Origin: a virus
Reading direction: 5' to 3' (one strand)
Virus record (IMG/VR): IMGVR_UViG_3300040816_000786
Location: 1-49,801 of that record
Length of the DNA: 49,801 nucleotides
Below are positions 1 to 6,483 of the stretch, one piece after another. Position 1 is the first letter of the stretch. The number at the start of each line of letters is the position of its first letter. The notes under the pieces were generated by a model. It did not search any database and had not been told where the DNA came from. It saw only the letters and a list, made by a program, of their open reading frames with translations. The translations under genes and the position numbers were made by a program.

Positions 1-10
1 AAAAAAATGG

Positions 11-38
11 TTGACATTTGCTTAGCAGGTGTTATATT
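11..38 (+). promoter_or_regulatory. sigma70-type early promoter
   Basis: TTGACA at 11-16 and TATATT at 33-38 are separated by 16 bp. ATGG precedes the -35 and AATAGTATAA follows the -10. The same extended pattern recurs at several other early genes in this window, which supports a real promoter. It would drive the two small genes at 69-574. Confidence 0.75.
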
Positions 39-68
39 AATAGTATAAGGTAAATAAAGGAAAACCAA

Positions 69-344
69 ATGTCAAGAATTACTCATTTAAACGACGGCTC
101 AATGATCAAAGCAGATGTTGTGGAATCTTTCGACCGTGCGGTTGACAACCCCGAGAACATCAATACCGATGGTTCTATCAATTGGAACTTTGTAGATGCT
201 GATATGAACCTTGACTGTGGTTACTATTCAGCTTCATATATTGCCGAATGCCTTGACAAACTGGCTGACGATTATGATCTAAACATTGCTTGGGATCGCT
301 TGCAAGTTCTTAAAACTGATTATCTTGGAATGGAGGCAGTATAA
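69..344 (+). CDS. small early protein of unknown function (91 aa)
   Basis: I do not recognise this protein. It is acidic, soluble in appearance, without signal peptide or membrane segment. An AAAGGA ribosome site lies just before the ATG, and a strong sigma70-type promoter ends 30 bases upstream, so expression early in infection is expected. Its stop overlaps the ATG of the following gene, indicating translational coupling. Small genes like this behind host-type promoters are commonly host-takeover proteins in T4-like phages, but that role is only an inference here. Confidence 0.7.
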   Translation: MSRITHLNDGSMIKADVVESFDRAVDNPENINTDGSINWNFVDADMNLDCGYYSASYIAECLDKLADDYDLNIAWDRLQVLKTDYLGMEAV

Positions 345-574
345 TGAAACGTCAGTGGGTAGCAGATATGATCCTTGTGGAAGAAGAACAGCGCCGTATT
401 GAACCATATGTATGCGAAGGCGACATGCAAGCTGAAGTTAAATCAGACATGGGCAAGTGGGCAAAAGCTACTGGTGTTTGGGGGAGCATGCACTACAGTC
501 ATATAGTTGAAGCTTATGCTGAGGCTCGTGGCTGGACTCAAGAAGGCTTTACTGGGCTGGAGGTCTACGAATAG
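344..574 (+). CDS. small early protein of unknown function (76 aa)
   Basis: Unrecognised 76-residue acidic protein, second gene of the early transcript that starts near position 45. The ATG overlaps the stop of the gene before it. The C-terminal half is rich in aromatic residues (Trp, Tyr). Its last 26 bases overlap the 3' end of the convergent lipoprotein gene on the - strand, so transcription of the two may interfere. No domain can be named. Confidence 0.65.
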   Translation: MKRQWVADMILVEEEQRRIEPYVCEGDMQAEVKSDMGKWAKATGVWGSMHYSHIVEAYAEARGWTQEGFTGLEVYE

Positions 575-1043
575 ACAAGGCCCTGGCCGAGGGATAGAGT
601 TCGTAACTCACCTTATCATCCTGATTACCACCTAAAATAACATAATACTCTATACCAGTGACTGAATATGTTGAAATATAAAACCCTACATGGCCTTGCC
701 ATTCTGAATTGCCTCTTGGAAACACAATGATGTCTCCTCGTTCTGGTTCAGATACTTTTTCACCCCAGAGCAAGAAACTTCTTGCCATCAAGGGATGTTC
801 ACTAACAGATTCAGATCCTGGTATATTGTTAACCTCTAGTACAGAATTTACAAATGCAGCACACCATTCATATCGGACTGGATCTAAACCAAGAAATTGC
901 TTTAACTCTGCTCGGTCCTTAGTTTCGCTAGAGTGTAAAAACTCTCGAGCTGTTTTGATTGAGTCCGTAGTAGGATTCTCCAGCTCTAATTGCTCACAAC
1001 CGGAAACTACAAAGAGAAATGGGATTAATAAATGAAGACGCAT
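549..1043 (-). CDS. lipoprotein with NlpC/P60-like (TIGR02594-type) cysteine hydrolase domain
   Basis: The product begins with a short hydrophobic signal ending in a lipobox (VSGC, Cys16), so it should be lipid-anchored. The body carries the WCAAF motif with candidate nucleophile Cys61 and a GHVGF motif with candidate His118, the arrangement of the TIGR02594 branch of the CHAP/NlpC-P60 superfamily of peptidoglycan amidases and peptidases. A TTG six codons upstream also opens the frame, but the ATG at 1043 places the signal peptide correctly. It is one of only two - strand genes. An AATAAATA element on the same strand about 50 bp upstream resembles a weak late promoter. Likely role is cell-wall cleavage at entry or lysis (inference). 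Confidence 0.7.
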   Translation of the reverse strand: MRLHLLIPFLFVVSGCEQLELENPTTDSIKTAREFLHSSETKDRAELKQFLGLDPVRYEWCAAFVNSVLEVNNIPGSESVSEHPLMARSFLLWGEKVSEPERGDIIVFPRGNSEWQGHVGFYISTYSVTGIEYYVILGGNQDDKVSYELYPSARALSIRRPPAQ

Positions 1044-1049
1044 TTTTTG

Positions 1050-1078
1050 TTGACATACCAATCATAATGGGTTATAGT
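1050..1078 (+). promoter_or_regulatory. sigma70-type early promoter
   Basis: TTGACA at 1050-1055 and TATAGT at 1073-1078 with 17 bp spacing, followed by AATATTAATG. It overlaps the 5' end of the divergent lipoprotein gene and reads into the glycine-zipper gene at 1135. Confidence 0.65.
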
Positions 1079-1134
1079 AATATTAATGTGCAACTTTATT
1101 TATTGGTCCGAGAAGGATTACAGAGGAAGAAAAA

Positions 1135-1596
1135 ATGAAAAATAAATTAATTGCTTTTGCCTTGGCAGGATCCATATGTACACCTGCATTTGCGGATACC
1201 GTTGCCAAGGTTCGTGATGTCTATATTGACATTGAGCAGAGTACTCCTTTACAGGAAAGACGTTGTCGAAAAGTTGAGGTGCCTGTGTATGAGAGACAGC
1301 AAACAGAAGGTGACGCAGCCGGTGGTGCATTGCTAGGTATGATCCTTGGTGGTGTAATTGGCAAAAGTGTTACAGGTGACGACGGTGGTGCCGCAGCAGG
1401 AGCAGTAATGGGTGGCCTTATTGGTGCTGATAAAGGTTCACAACAAGGTAAAAATGTTATCGTTGGCTATAAGGAAAGCACACATTGTGATTATGTGACT
1501 ACATGGAAAACTTCTACTGTAACAGAATATAGCCACAGTGAGGTTACTTTTAAAACTGATGGAAAGGTATATACTCTGCGATTTTTAAAAGATTAG
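1135..1596 (+). CDS. exported glycine-zipper protein (153 aa)
   Basis: A classic Sec signal peptide occupies residues 1-20, with predicted cleavage after the TPAFA stretch. The middle (about 62-105) is a glycine-zipper region with repeated GGxxxG and GxxxG spacing, as in the 17 kDa surface antigen and other glycine-zipper 2TM families that insert into or span membranes. The last third is beta-rich and polar with one Cys. A promoter ends 57 bases upstream and an AGAGGAAG ribosome site precedes the ATG. A membrane or periplasmic role during infection, such as envelope change or superinfection exclusion, is inferred. No closer family is recognised. Confidence 0.7.
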   Translation: MKNKLIAFALAGSICTPAFADTVAKVRDVYIDIEQSTPLQERRCRKVEVPVYERQQTEGDAAGGALLGMILGGVIGKSVTGDDGGAAAGAVMGGLIGADKGSQQGKNVIVGYKESTHCDYVTTWKTSTVTEYSHSEVTFKTDGKVYTLRFLKD

Positions 1597-1640
1597 CAGG
1601 CTTCTAAATAGATTTGTTATTAATAAAGTGAGGAAAAAAT

Positions 1641-2453
1641 ATGAAAACAATTGCAGTATTTGGTTGTGGCTTTGTTGGCGGCACAACAGCTGAGTTTTTG
1701 GAAATGACTGGCTCTAAGGTAATTAGAGTTGATCCCGTAAAATATCCTGATACAATACCAGAGATTGCTATCAGCAAGGCAGACGGAATTATAATTGCAG
1801 TCCCTACTCCTATGGGAGATGATGGTCGTTGTGATGATTCCATTGTTCGAAGTCTCTTTAAAAAGATGGGCCCGAAAAAGCGTATTCTCTTAAAAAGCAC
1901 AGTAACGATGGATAATATTGCAGACTATCCAAAGAACGTAGTTTACAATCCTGAGTTTCTTCGTGAACGGTGTGCAATGGAAGACTTTAAGGCAGCAGAG
2001 TTTCAAATTTTTGGATCAGCCGATAAAGGCAACAGCCTTGCGGATACAATGTGGTGGGCTGATTTGTTTGAAGACTCTTATAAAGTCTTAGGTAGGTTTA
2101 TCGAATCTGTATTTACAGATAGAGCAACCGCAAGTATGATTAAATATGTACACAATTCATGGTTGGCAACAAAGGTTGCATGGTTTCATGAACTCTATGC
2201 AAATTTGCCAGAGGGCATTGACTATAAGTCACTGACTGCTACTCTTGGTATGTTTGAGCGTATTGGTCCTGATATGATGGCAGCACCTAATCATGAAGGA
2301 AGTCTGGGTTATGGTGGAGCTTGTTTCCCTAAGGATGTGAGTGCTCTATTGCAGATACTACCTCATTCAATTTTGGAAAAGGTTCACTCAACTAATTCTG
2401 AATTAAATAAATTCAGAGCAGAGCATAAGGAAACTGTATTGGAGGTAGCATGA
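1641..2453 (+). CDS. short UDP-glucose/GDP-mannose dehydrogenase family protein
   Basis: An N-terminal Rossmann motif (GCGFVG, residues 8-13) binds NAD. YNPEFLRE (102-109) and the catalytic-Cys block GGACFPKD (225-232, Cys228) are the signatures of nucleotide-sugar 6-dehydrogenases, which oxidise UDP-glucose or GDP-mannose to the uronic acid. At 270 residues it lacks the C-terminal UDP-binding domain of the usual roughly 400-450 residue enzymes. It may use an unusual substrate or partner, or be a minimal phage version. Ribosome site TGAGGA precedes the ATG. It fits with the sugar-modifying genes elsewhere in the window. Confidence 0.8.
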   Translation: MKTIAVFGCGFVGGTTAEFLEMTGSKVIRVDPVKYPDTIPEIAISKADGIIIAVPTPMGDDGRCDDSIVRSLFKKMGPKKRILLKSTVTMDNIADYPKNVVYNPEFLRERCAMEDFKAAEFQIFGSADKGNSLADTMWWADLFEDSYKVLGRFIESVFTDRATASMIKYVHNSWLATKVAWFHELYANLPEGIDYKSLTATLGMFERIGPDMMAAPNHEGSLGYGGACFPKDVSALLQILPHSILEKVHSTNSELNKFRAEHKETVLEVA

Positions 2454-2563
2454 ATCTAATAAAAGTTTTATTTTACAGAATGCTATTCTGGAATCATTCT
2501 TTTTTGGAAAACATCGTGATTGCATTCATGCTGTTAGCAATGATAGGGTTGGCTTATATTTAA
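2450..2563 (+). CDS. small membrane protein (37 aa)
   Basis: A 37-codon frame whose ATG overlaps the stop of the dehydrogenase gene (ATGA), with a strong GGAGG ribosome site. It encodes a basic N-terminus followed by a hydrophobic helix over about the last 20 residues, so a single-pass membrane peptide. The stop codon lies inside the 11-bp terminator stem that follows. Function unknown. Confidence 0.55.
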   Translation: MNLIKVLFYRMLFWNHSFLENIVIAFMLLAMIGLAYI

Positions 2564-2589
2564 GCCAACCCTTCCAATACTTATTTTTT
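2546..2589. terminator. bidirectional terminator between convergent genes
   Basis: A perfect 11-bp stem, GGGTTGGCTTA (2546-2556) and TAAGCCAACCC (2561-2571), with a TATT loop. It sits between the + strand small membrane gene and the - strand EF-hand gene. TTATTTTTT follows at 2581-2589, slightly far for a classical U-tract. Confidence 0.65.
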
Positions 2590-2913
2590 GGCAGAATATG
2601 CATTCGCACCAAAGAATACTGATACCAAGGCAGAAATAGCAACAAAGTATGTTGGCGCAATATCACCCACAATACCTGCGGCTCCGTCTAGTCCTAGATA
2701 AGCTGTAAACATAATGGTAGCTGGATAGAGCAACATTCCAAACAATGCAAACCATGTCATTTTACGCATGGCATCCCTTTGAGCATCTTGATCTTCTAGT
2801 TCTCTCCGTTTGAATTCTAGATGCATGTTCATTTCTTCTTTTGAAATGTGTCCGTCACCGTTTGCGTCAACTCCTTCTACAGCATCCGCATCAATCGTTT
2901 TCTTTGCAGCCAT
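2581..2913 (-). CDS. EF-hand membrane protein (110 aa)
   Basis: Residues 16-27 (DANGDGHISKEE) form a canonical EF-hand calcium loop. A charged helix follows, then two hydrophobic membrane segments at about 52-72 and 86-105. The protein is therefore a small membrane protein with a calcium-binding N-terminal domain. It is encoded on the - strand. An exact late-promoter box (TATAAATA on this strand, 2961-2968) lies about 48 bases upstream of the ATG, with an AGGAGG ribosome site between. Late expression suggests a lysis, virion or envelope role, which is unproven. Confidence 0.75.
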   Translation of the reverse strand: MAAKKTIDADAVEGVDANGDGHISKEEMNMHLEFKRRELEDQDAQRDAMRKMTWFALFGMLLYPATIMFTAYLGLDGAAGIVGDIAPTYFVAISALVSVFFGANAYSAKK

Positions 2914-2960
2914 TGTGCAACCTCCTTTTTATTATGTTTTTTATGCACTTGCACAAATTT

Positions 2961-2968
2961 TATTTATA
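2961..2968 (-). promoter_or_regulatory. T4-type late promoter box on the - strand
   Basis: Reads TATAAATA on the - strand, about 48 bases upstream of the EF-hand gene start at 2913. It matches the T4 late promoter sequence recognised through gp55/gp33. No separate -35 element is needed in that system. Confidence 0.55.
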
Positions 2969-2986
2969 AAAAAATTAAAATAATGG

Positions 2987-3014
2987 TTGACATTCGCTCT
3001 GGATGGTATATATT
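2987..3014 (+). promoter_or_regulatory. sigma70-type early promoter
   Basis: TTGACA 2987-2992, 16-bp spacer, TATATT 3009-3014, with ATGG before the -35 and AGTACTATAA after the -10. It reads into the small gene at 3041 and lies back-to-back with the late box for the - strand gene. Confidence 0.75.
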
Positions 3015-3040
3015 AGTACTATAAACAGAAAGGATACACA

Positions 3041-3214
3041 ATGGAAATGTTTAAAAGATTCTATGAAATCACAGTCACATCTCCTGAAGGAAAACTTCTA
3101 CATAAGTCAGAAGAATATTCTGGTTATTCAACATCTGAAGAACTAATGTATCTTGATAGAAAATATCCTGATTGTAAAGTTGAAGCTGAATTCAAAGAAC
3201 TTCAAATCTCATAG
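3041..3214 (+). CDS. small early protein (57 aa)
   Basis: A 57-codon frame starting MEMFKRFYEI and ending KELQIS, with an AAAGGA ribosome site and its own strong promoter immediately upstream. It is charged, with no membrane segment. Followed by another promoter rather than a terminator. Unrecognised; probably an early host-interaction gene by position. Confidence 0.65.
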   Translation: MEMFKRFYEITVTSPEGKLLHKSEEYSGYSTSEELMYLDRKYPDCKVEAEFKELQIS

Positions 3215-3245
3215 GAAAAAAATGAAAATAAATGCAAATAAATGG

Positions 3246-3273
3246 TTGACATTTGCTATAGATGGTGTATATT
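3246..3273 (+). promoter_or_regulatory. sigma70-type early promoter
   Basis: TTGACA 3246-3251, 16-bp spacer, TATATT 3268-3273, ATGG upstream and AATACTATAAGG downstream. Nearly identical to the promoters at 11 and 2987. It drives the gene at 3305 and probably the tRNA. Confidence 0.75.
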
Positions 3274-3304
3274 AATACTATAAGGTGAAAACAAAGGAAC
3301 TAAC

Positions 3305-3562
3305 ATGTCTATTCAGAAACTTATCGATCAAACTCACAGCTACTTTGTAGAAGCACAAGGTACAGACCTTGCTGATCTATATAAAGGTGATCTATCTGAT
3401 TTCCAAGCAGTACAATGGATGATTAATTCGGATGACATTGATGATGCCGTCGCAAAAATCGATAATATGGATACGGAACCACGTGAGCAGATCATGTTGG
3501 CTATTGCGGATGAGTATGGTAATGGATATGTAGAAACTGTAATAGGCTATGAGGTAGCATAA
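3305..3562 (+). CDS. small acidic early protein (85 aa)
   Basis: Unrecognised 85-residue protein rich in Asp, Glu and Ile, predicted mostly helical, no signal or membrane segment. It follows a strong early promoter and a CAAAGGA ribosome site. The tRNA-Pro gene begins 13 bases after its stop and is likely co-transcribed. Confidence 0.65.
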   Translation: MSIQKLIDQTHSYFVEAQGTDLADLYKGDLSDFQAVQWMINSDDIDDAVAKIDNMDTEPREQIMLAIADEYGNGYVETVIGYEVA

Positions 3563-3575
3563 ATTAAAATGATTA

Positions 3576-3652
3576 CTCGGTGTAGCGCAGTCTGGTAGCG
3601 CATTTGGTTTGGGACCAAAGGGTCGGGAGTTCGAATCTCTCCACCGAGACCA
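3576..3652 (+). tRNA. tRNA-Pro (UGG anticodon)
   Basis: CTCGGTG (3576-3582) pairs perfectly with CACCGAG (3642-3648). A standard D-arm, a TTTGGGA anticodon loop giving anticodon TGG, and a T-arm with GTTCGAATC follow. The discriminator A and CCA are encoded (3649-3652), so no CCA addition is needed. Phage tRNAs usually match codons used more by the phage than by the host. Confidence 0.95.
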
Positions 3653-3680
3653 CTGACACAACTCTTTTGGAGACTTTATT

Positions 3681-3845
3681 ATGACTGAACTTATGACTGA
3701 TATTGATGTTATTGAATCTGCATTAATCGCCTTTAACGAAGGTGCCAGCGATGAGAAATATGCGGCACTTTACTCTTTGGAAAAACTTCTGTTGGAAAAG
3801 AAGGACATGGTTGCAAAATTTGAAGCAACTGCATGTGACTTATAG
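3681..3845 (+). CDS. small protein between tRNA and tmRNA (54 aa)
   Basis: A 54-codon frame beginning MTELMTDIDV, with a TTGGAGA ribosome site. It is acidic and helical, with leucine-rich heptad-like spacing near the C-terminus. It lies 29 bases after the tRNA and 9 bases before a palindrome that covers the tmRNA promoter. Function unknown. Confidence 0.6.
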   Translation: MTELMTDIDVIESALIAFNEGASDEKYAALYSLEKLLLEKKDMVAKFEATACDL

Positions 3846-3853
3846 GTCACATA

Positions 3854-3890
3854 ATGATGTTATATATTGACTTTTGATGTATAACATCAT
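3854..3890. repeat. 11-bp inverted repeat over the tmRNA promoter
   Basis: ATGATGTTATA (3854-3864) and its exact reverse complement TATAACATCAT (3880-3890) flank 15 bases that contain the TTGACT -35 element. The right arm reaches the -10 element. The symmetry suggests an operator for a repressor, or a terminator-like hairpin for the gene ending at 3845. Confidence 0.6.
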
Positions 3891-3895
3891 AAATA
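3867..3895 (+). promoter_or_regulatory. promoter of the tmRNA gene
   Basis: TTGACT at 3867-3872 and TAAATA at 3890-3895 with 17 bp spacing. It sits inside the palindrome at 3854-3890 and would start the tmRNA precursor just before its acceptor piece. Confidence 0.55.
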
Positions 3896-3902
3896 CTATG
3901 TA

Positions 3903-4212
3903 ATCGTTGATACGATTCAACGCATGGACTGGACTCGGGTGCAATTCCCGACAGCTCCACCATAAACACACTGAGAACGTGCAAGCGTCAGTAAGTCTAT
4001 AAAGGGTCGCAACCTTGAGCAACAGTGTGTTTATGATGGGGCTGAACTAGGATCGACAGGTGTGTAGAGATGAGAGTAGATTACCGTGGTGGCTTACGAC
4101 ATTCGGCCAAACAAACTAAATGCAAACGATAATGTTGCACCTTCAGGTTACGCACTAGCGGCATAAGCTGACGGGCTGGTCACTTGCCTCGGAACAGAAA
4201 AGTGACACTTTA
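3903..4212 (+). ncRNA. ssrA: circularly permuted (two-piece) tmRNA with tag ANDNVAPSGYALAA
   Basis: The 3' half of the tRNA-like domain comes first. A hairpin near 3906-3921 leads to a T-arm (TCGGG, TGCAATT, CCCGA), CAGCTCC (3952-3958), discriminator A and CCA at 3960-3962. An intervening segment with a perfect 13-bp stem (3961-3973 with 4023-4035) follows. Then GGGGCTG (4038-4044) supplies the 5' acceptor strand, pairing with CAGCTCC with one G-U. The coding piece carries the resume codon GCA at 4122 and a frame of 14 codons to TAA at 4164-4166: ANDNVAPSGYALAA. Permuted tmRNA with an ANDN tag is the alphaproteobacterial form. It would rescue stalled ribosomes with SmpB and mark peptides for proteolysis. 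The ends (3903, 4212) are approximate. A terminator follows. Confidence 0.9.
3961..4035 (+). repeat. intervening-segment stem of the permuted tmRNA precursor
   Basis: CATAAACACACTG (3961-3973) and CAGTGTGTTTATG (4023-4035) are perfect reverse complements. They stack on the acceptor stem and present both tmRNA ends for processing by host tRNA-maturation enzymes. This segment should be removed from the mature two-piece RNA. Confidence 0.7.
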
Positions 4213-4219
4213 TTCTAAT

Positions 4220-4250
4220 GACTCGTCAGTACTGACGGGTCTTTATTTTT
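4220..4250 (+). terminator. intrinsic terminator after the tmRNA
   Basis: A 10-bp stem with one G-T pair (4220-4229 with 4232-4241, arms partly forming the loop) is followed by TTTATTTTT. It ends the tmRNA precursor 29 bases before the porin ATG. Confidence 0.8.
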
Positions 4251-4278
4251 CTTAATACACACAAGGAGATTTTCAAGG

Positions 4279-5064
4279 ATGAAAAATCTATTTTTAACTA
4301 CAGCAGCGATGGCTTTGATGACCTCAGCTGCCTTTGCCGCAGATGTCACTGGTGAAATTCAATTGGACTTTACACAAAACGCAGCTGATGATATTGTTGC
4401 CAACCAAACACTAGAACTTGGTGTTGATGCAATGGCAGGAAATGCCGGCATTGGATTTGCAATGAACGGAGATACTGTAGAGGTTGATTCGTGGCATGTG
4501 GGAATGTCAACAGGAGATATTGCCTTCTCATTTGGTGATCAGGGTGACTTGCTAGGTGACTTTGGTGGAATCACAGAAAACGCAGGCGGGACAACTTTGG
4601 CCAATCCAGCTGATGATGGTGAAAGTCTAATCGCAAGTGCATATGGCGCAAGCATTATGGTTGGTCTTACTGATATGACAGCTGATGTGACTGACGTAAA
4701 AAATGTACAAGCTACATATGGCATGGATGCAGGCGGGATTGACATCGGTGTAGGTTTGGACTATAACCTAGATTCAGAGGAATTTATCTACATGGGCTTT
4801 GGCGGAGCAACTCGTTCCATCGCAGGTACTGAGGCTAGCATCGGAACTACTTTTACTTATGGTGCCGAAACCTTTGCTTATGAAACAGATGTAACTGTAT
4901 TTGGTGTTACAGGTTTTGTCAACGGCGATGAAAACGACAGCTTACAAAATGTAGGTGGTGGTTACTACACCAATGTACAAGGTTTGGATGTGTATGCTGA
5001 AACTGCATATAACCTTGATAGCGAAGAGTGGACCCCATCCACGGGTGTTGCGTTCTCGTTCTAA
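4279..5064 (+). CDS. outer-membrane porin-like protein (261 aa)
   Basis: A clear Sec signal peptide (residues 1-20, cleavage after AAFA) precedes a mature chain beginning ADVTGEIQLDF. The chain is made of short alternating beta strands rich in Gly, Asp and Thr and poor in Cys. It ends in VAFSF; a C-terminal Phe is the BamA recognition signal of outer-membrane barrels. Size and composition fit a small general-porin or alphaproteobacterial porin barrel of about 12-16 strands. It follows the tmRNA terminator with an AAGGAG ribosome site and no obvious promoter, so it may need readthrough. A phage porin could replace or mask host porins that serve as receptors, as the Lc porin of phage PA-2 does, or raise nutrient uptake. 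Confidence 0.8.
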   Translation: MKNLFLTTAAMALMTSAAFAADVTGEIQLDFTQNAADDIVANQTLELGVDAMAGNAGIGFAMNGDTVEVDSWHVGMSTGDIAFSFGDQGDLLGDFGGITENAGGTTLANPADDGESLIASAYGASIMVGLTDMTADVTDVKNVQATYGMDAGGIDIGVGLDYNLDSEEFIYMGFGGATRSIAGTEASIGTTFTYGAETFAYETDVTVFGVTGFVNGDENDSLQNVGGGYYTNVQGLDVYAETAYNLDSEEWTPSTGVAFSF

Positions 5065-5079
5065 AGAATAAATACACAC

Positions 5080-5109
5080 ACAAGGTGGGCAGGATTCTTG
5101 CCCCCTTGT
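5080..5109 (+). terminator. stem-loop after the porin gene
   Basis: ACAAGG-GGGCA pairs with TGCCC-CCTTGT (5080-5091 with 5099-5109) with one bulged T. There is no long U-tract, so it may be a weak terminator or an mRNA-stabilising hairpin. Confidence 0.5.
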
Positions 5110-5113
5110 ACCT

Positions 5114-5121
5114 TATAAATA
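5114..5121 (+). promoter_or_regulatory. T4-type late promoter box before heme oxygenase
   Basis: Exact TATAAATA, about 64 bases upstream of the heme oxygenase ATG and directly after the porin stem-loop. It implies late expression of the bilin genes if functional. Confidence 0.45.
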
Positions 5122-5184
5122 AGTTCAAAAGTTGCACGAGCGAACTTTGTAATTAACACTCACAATTTGGAGGAATTAGATTTT

Positions 5185-5802
5185 ATGGCAAACAACTTAA
5201 AAGAACTTACCTGGGAACATCACAAATCAGCAGAACGTACTGAATTTACTCAAATTTTGCTAGGTGGTGAAATTAGCCCAGAACTTTATCACAAATATCT
5301 TTGCAGCCAATTAATTTGTTATACTGCACTTGAAGAGGCGGTGACATTGCCAACAGAATTTCAATCTGTATTCAGACAAACTGGATTAGAGGAAGATATT
5401 GCGGAATTAGAAAGCATTTATGGTATTGAACCATGGGATGAACCTTTACCAGCGGTAATTGAATATGTTGAGCATATAGGTTATCTTGCGAAAAATAACG
5501 ACAACAATGGTCTTTTGGCTCACCTATATGTTCGCCATTTTGGTGATATGAGCGGTGGACAAATTATCAGAACCAAGGTTCCAGGCGATGGTACATTCTA
5601 TGATTTTGATGACATTGATACATTAAAATCTGGTATTAGAGAATTGTTGAATAATGATATGGCTGTAGAAGCTGGCATTTGTTTCCAATATGCTGAGCAA
5701 ATGTTTGGTGAATTGCTGGATTGCACTCCATATTATTTTAATACTGAATATGCAATGGCGGAAGGCTTACCATATGATGTCGCTGATGGTGAAGAAGAAT
5801 AG
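5185..5802 (+). CDS. ho1: heme oxygenase
   Basis: This 205-residue enzyme should cleave heme to biliverdin IXalpha, CO and iron using reduced ferredoxin and O2. HKSAE near the N-terminus supplies the proximal heme-ligand His13. GDMSGGQ (120-126) is the glycine-rich distal-helix motif. Length is right for cyanobacterial-type HO1 (about 240) with a shortened tail. A TTG at 5167 opens the frame, but it overlaps the GGAGG ribosome site (5169-5173), so the ATG at 5185 is the better start. The bilin reductase gene begins 3 bases after its stop, making a two-gene operon that converts heme to a reduced bilin. Confidence 0.92.
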   Translation: MANNLKELTWEHHKSAERTEFTQILLGGEISPELYHKYLCSQLICYTALEEAVTLPTEFQSVFRQTGLEEDIAELESIYGIEPWDEPLPAVIEYVEHIGYLAKNNDNNGLLAHLYVRHFGDMSGGQIIRTKVPGDGTFYDFDDIDTLKSGIRELLNNDMAVEAGICFQYAEQMFGELLDCTPYYFNTEYAMAEGLPYDVADGEEE

Positions 5803-5805
5803 CAT

Positions 5806-6483
5806 ATGGAAATAGTAAAAAAATTAAATAAATTTACGGCCGACACAAAGACACTTTTTTCCAATAATATGGAAAGAACTATGCCCGATTATAGAGTCGA
5901 GCAATTCCCTGGATGGTCGGATCAGTTTTGGAAAAAGCCAGGATTGATTAGAAAATGTCATTTAAAAACAATAGATCTAATTGAAGAACGAAACCTTTGG
6001 CTTCTGCATATTAATATCTTTCCAGAGTTCGGGCTTGATTTGCCTATATTAGGATGTGATGTAGTTGCAGGGCCGAATAAAATTAGCGGTTCGTTCTTTG
6101 ATTTCTCACCTATTATCAAACAACACCATCCAATGATTAAGCACTTTGCAGAACAAACTGGTGGGGTGTCTTGGAAACGAGAAAGAAAATTGCCACCGTG
6201 GGCCACAAAAATCTTTTCAAACCATATGGTCGCTGCTGGTGCGGTTCGTAATGAAGAGGTGGATCAGTTCACACAGTTGACATATTCTCTTATGGAATAC
6301 TATCTCTTACAGATGGAAACTCTTGCCGAGAATACTAAATTGGATACAAAGGCGGTCCAGAATAACTATTGCAAAAATCAGAAAAAGAATCCTAAGCTAC
6401 ACAGTTCAATTGCTGCAATGGGGATTCCAGAGCATAAGAAAGATTATTATGTAGATCGAATTCTTTTTGAAGAAATTGGTTGA
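5806..6483 (+). CDS. pcyX: ferredoxin-dependent bilin reductase, PcyX-like
   Basis: The fold signature is the block LPILGCD (residues 79-85) followed by a beta-turn and FDFSP (98-102), characteristic of the PcyA/PebA/PebB/PebS/PcyX family. Asp85 aligns by eye with the conserved substrate-pocket Asp. Members reduce biliverdin with electrons from ferredoxin. PcyX enzymes, known from uncultured marine phages of non-cyanobacterial hosts next to heme oxygenase, make phycoerythrobilin. The gene order and likely alphaproteobacterial host favour PcyX over cyanophage PebS or PcyA, but sequence alone here cannot fix the product. The TGA stop lies within the TTGACA of the next promoter. Confidence 0.85.
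   Translation: MEIVKKLNKFTADTKTLFSNNMERTMPDYRVEQFPGWSDQFWKKPGLIRKCHLKTIDLIEERNLWLLHINIFPEFGLDLPILGCDVVAGPNKISGSFFDFSPIIKQHHPMIKHFAEQTGGVSWKRERKLPPWATKIFSNHMVAAGAVRNEEVDQFTQLTYSLMEYYLLQMETLAENTKLDTKAVQNNYCKNQKKNPKLHSSIAAMGIPEHKKDYYVDRILFEEIG

Noticed and set aside
709-1035. 108-codon + strand frame
   Set aside because: Antisense to the lipoprotein hydrolase, which has a lipobox and conserved catalytic motifs; composition of the antisense is not protein-like.
3392-3661. 89-codon frame on the - strand
   Set aside because: It runs through the tRNA-Pro gene and the gene at 3305, so it is a shadow.
3903-3962. Possible second tRNA ending in CCA
   Set aside because: There is a T-arm and CCA but no anticodon arm; the missing 5' acceptor strand is found downstream at 4038, so it is the tmRNA acceptor piece.
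3840-4022. 60-codon frame on the - strand
   Set aside because: It lies wholly within the tmRNA acceptor piece and intervening stem, which have strong RNA structure; no ribosome site.
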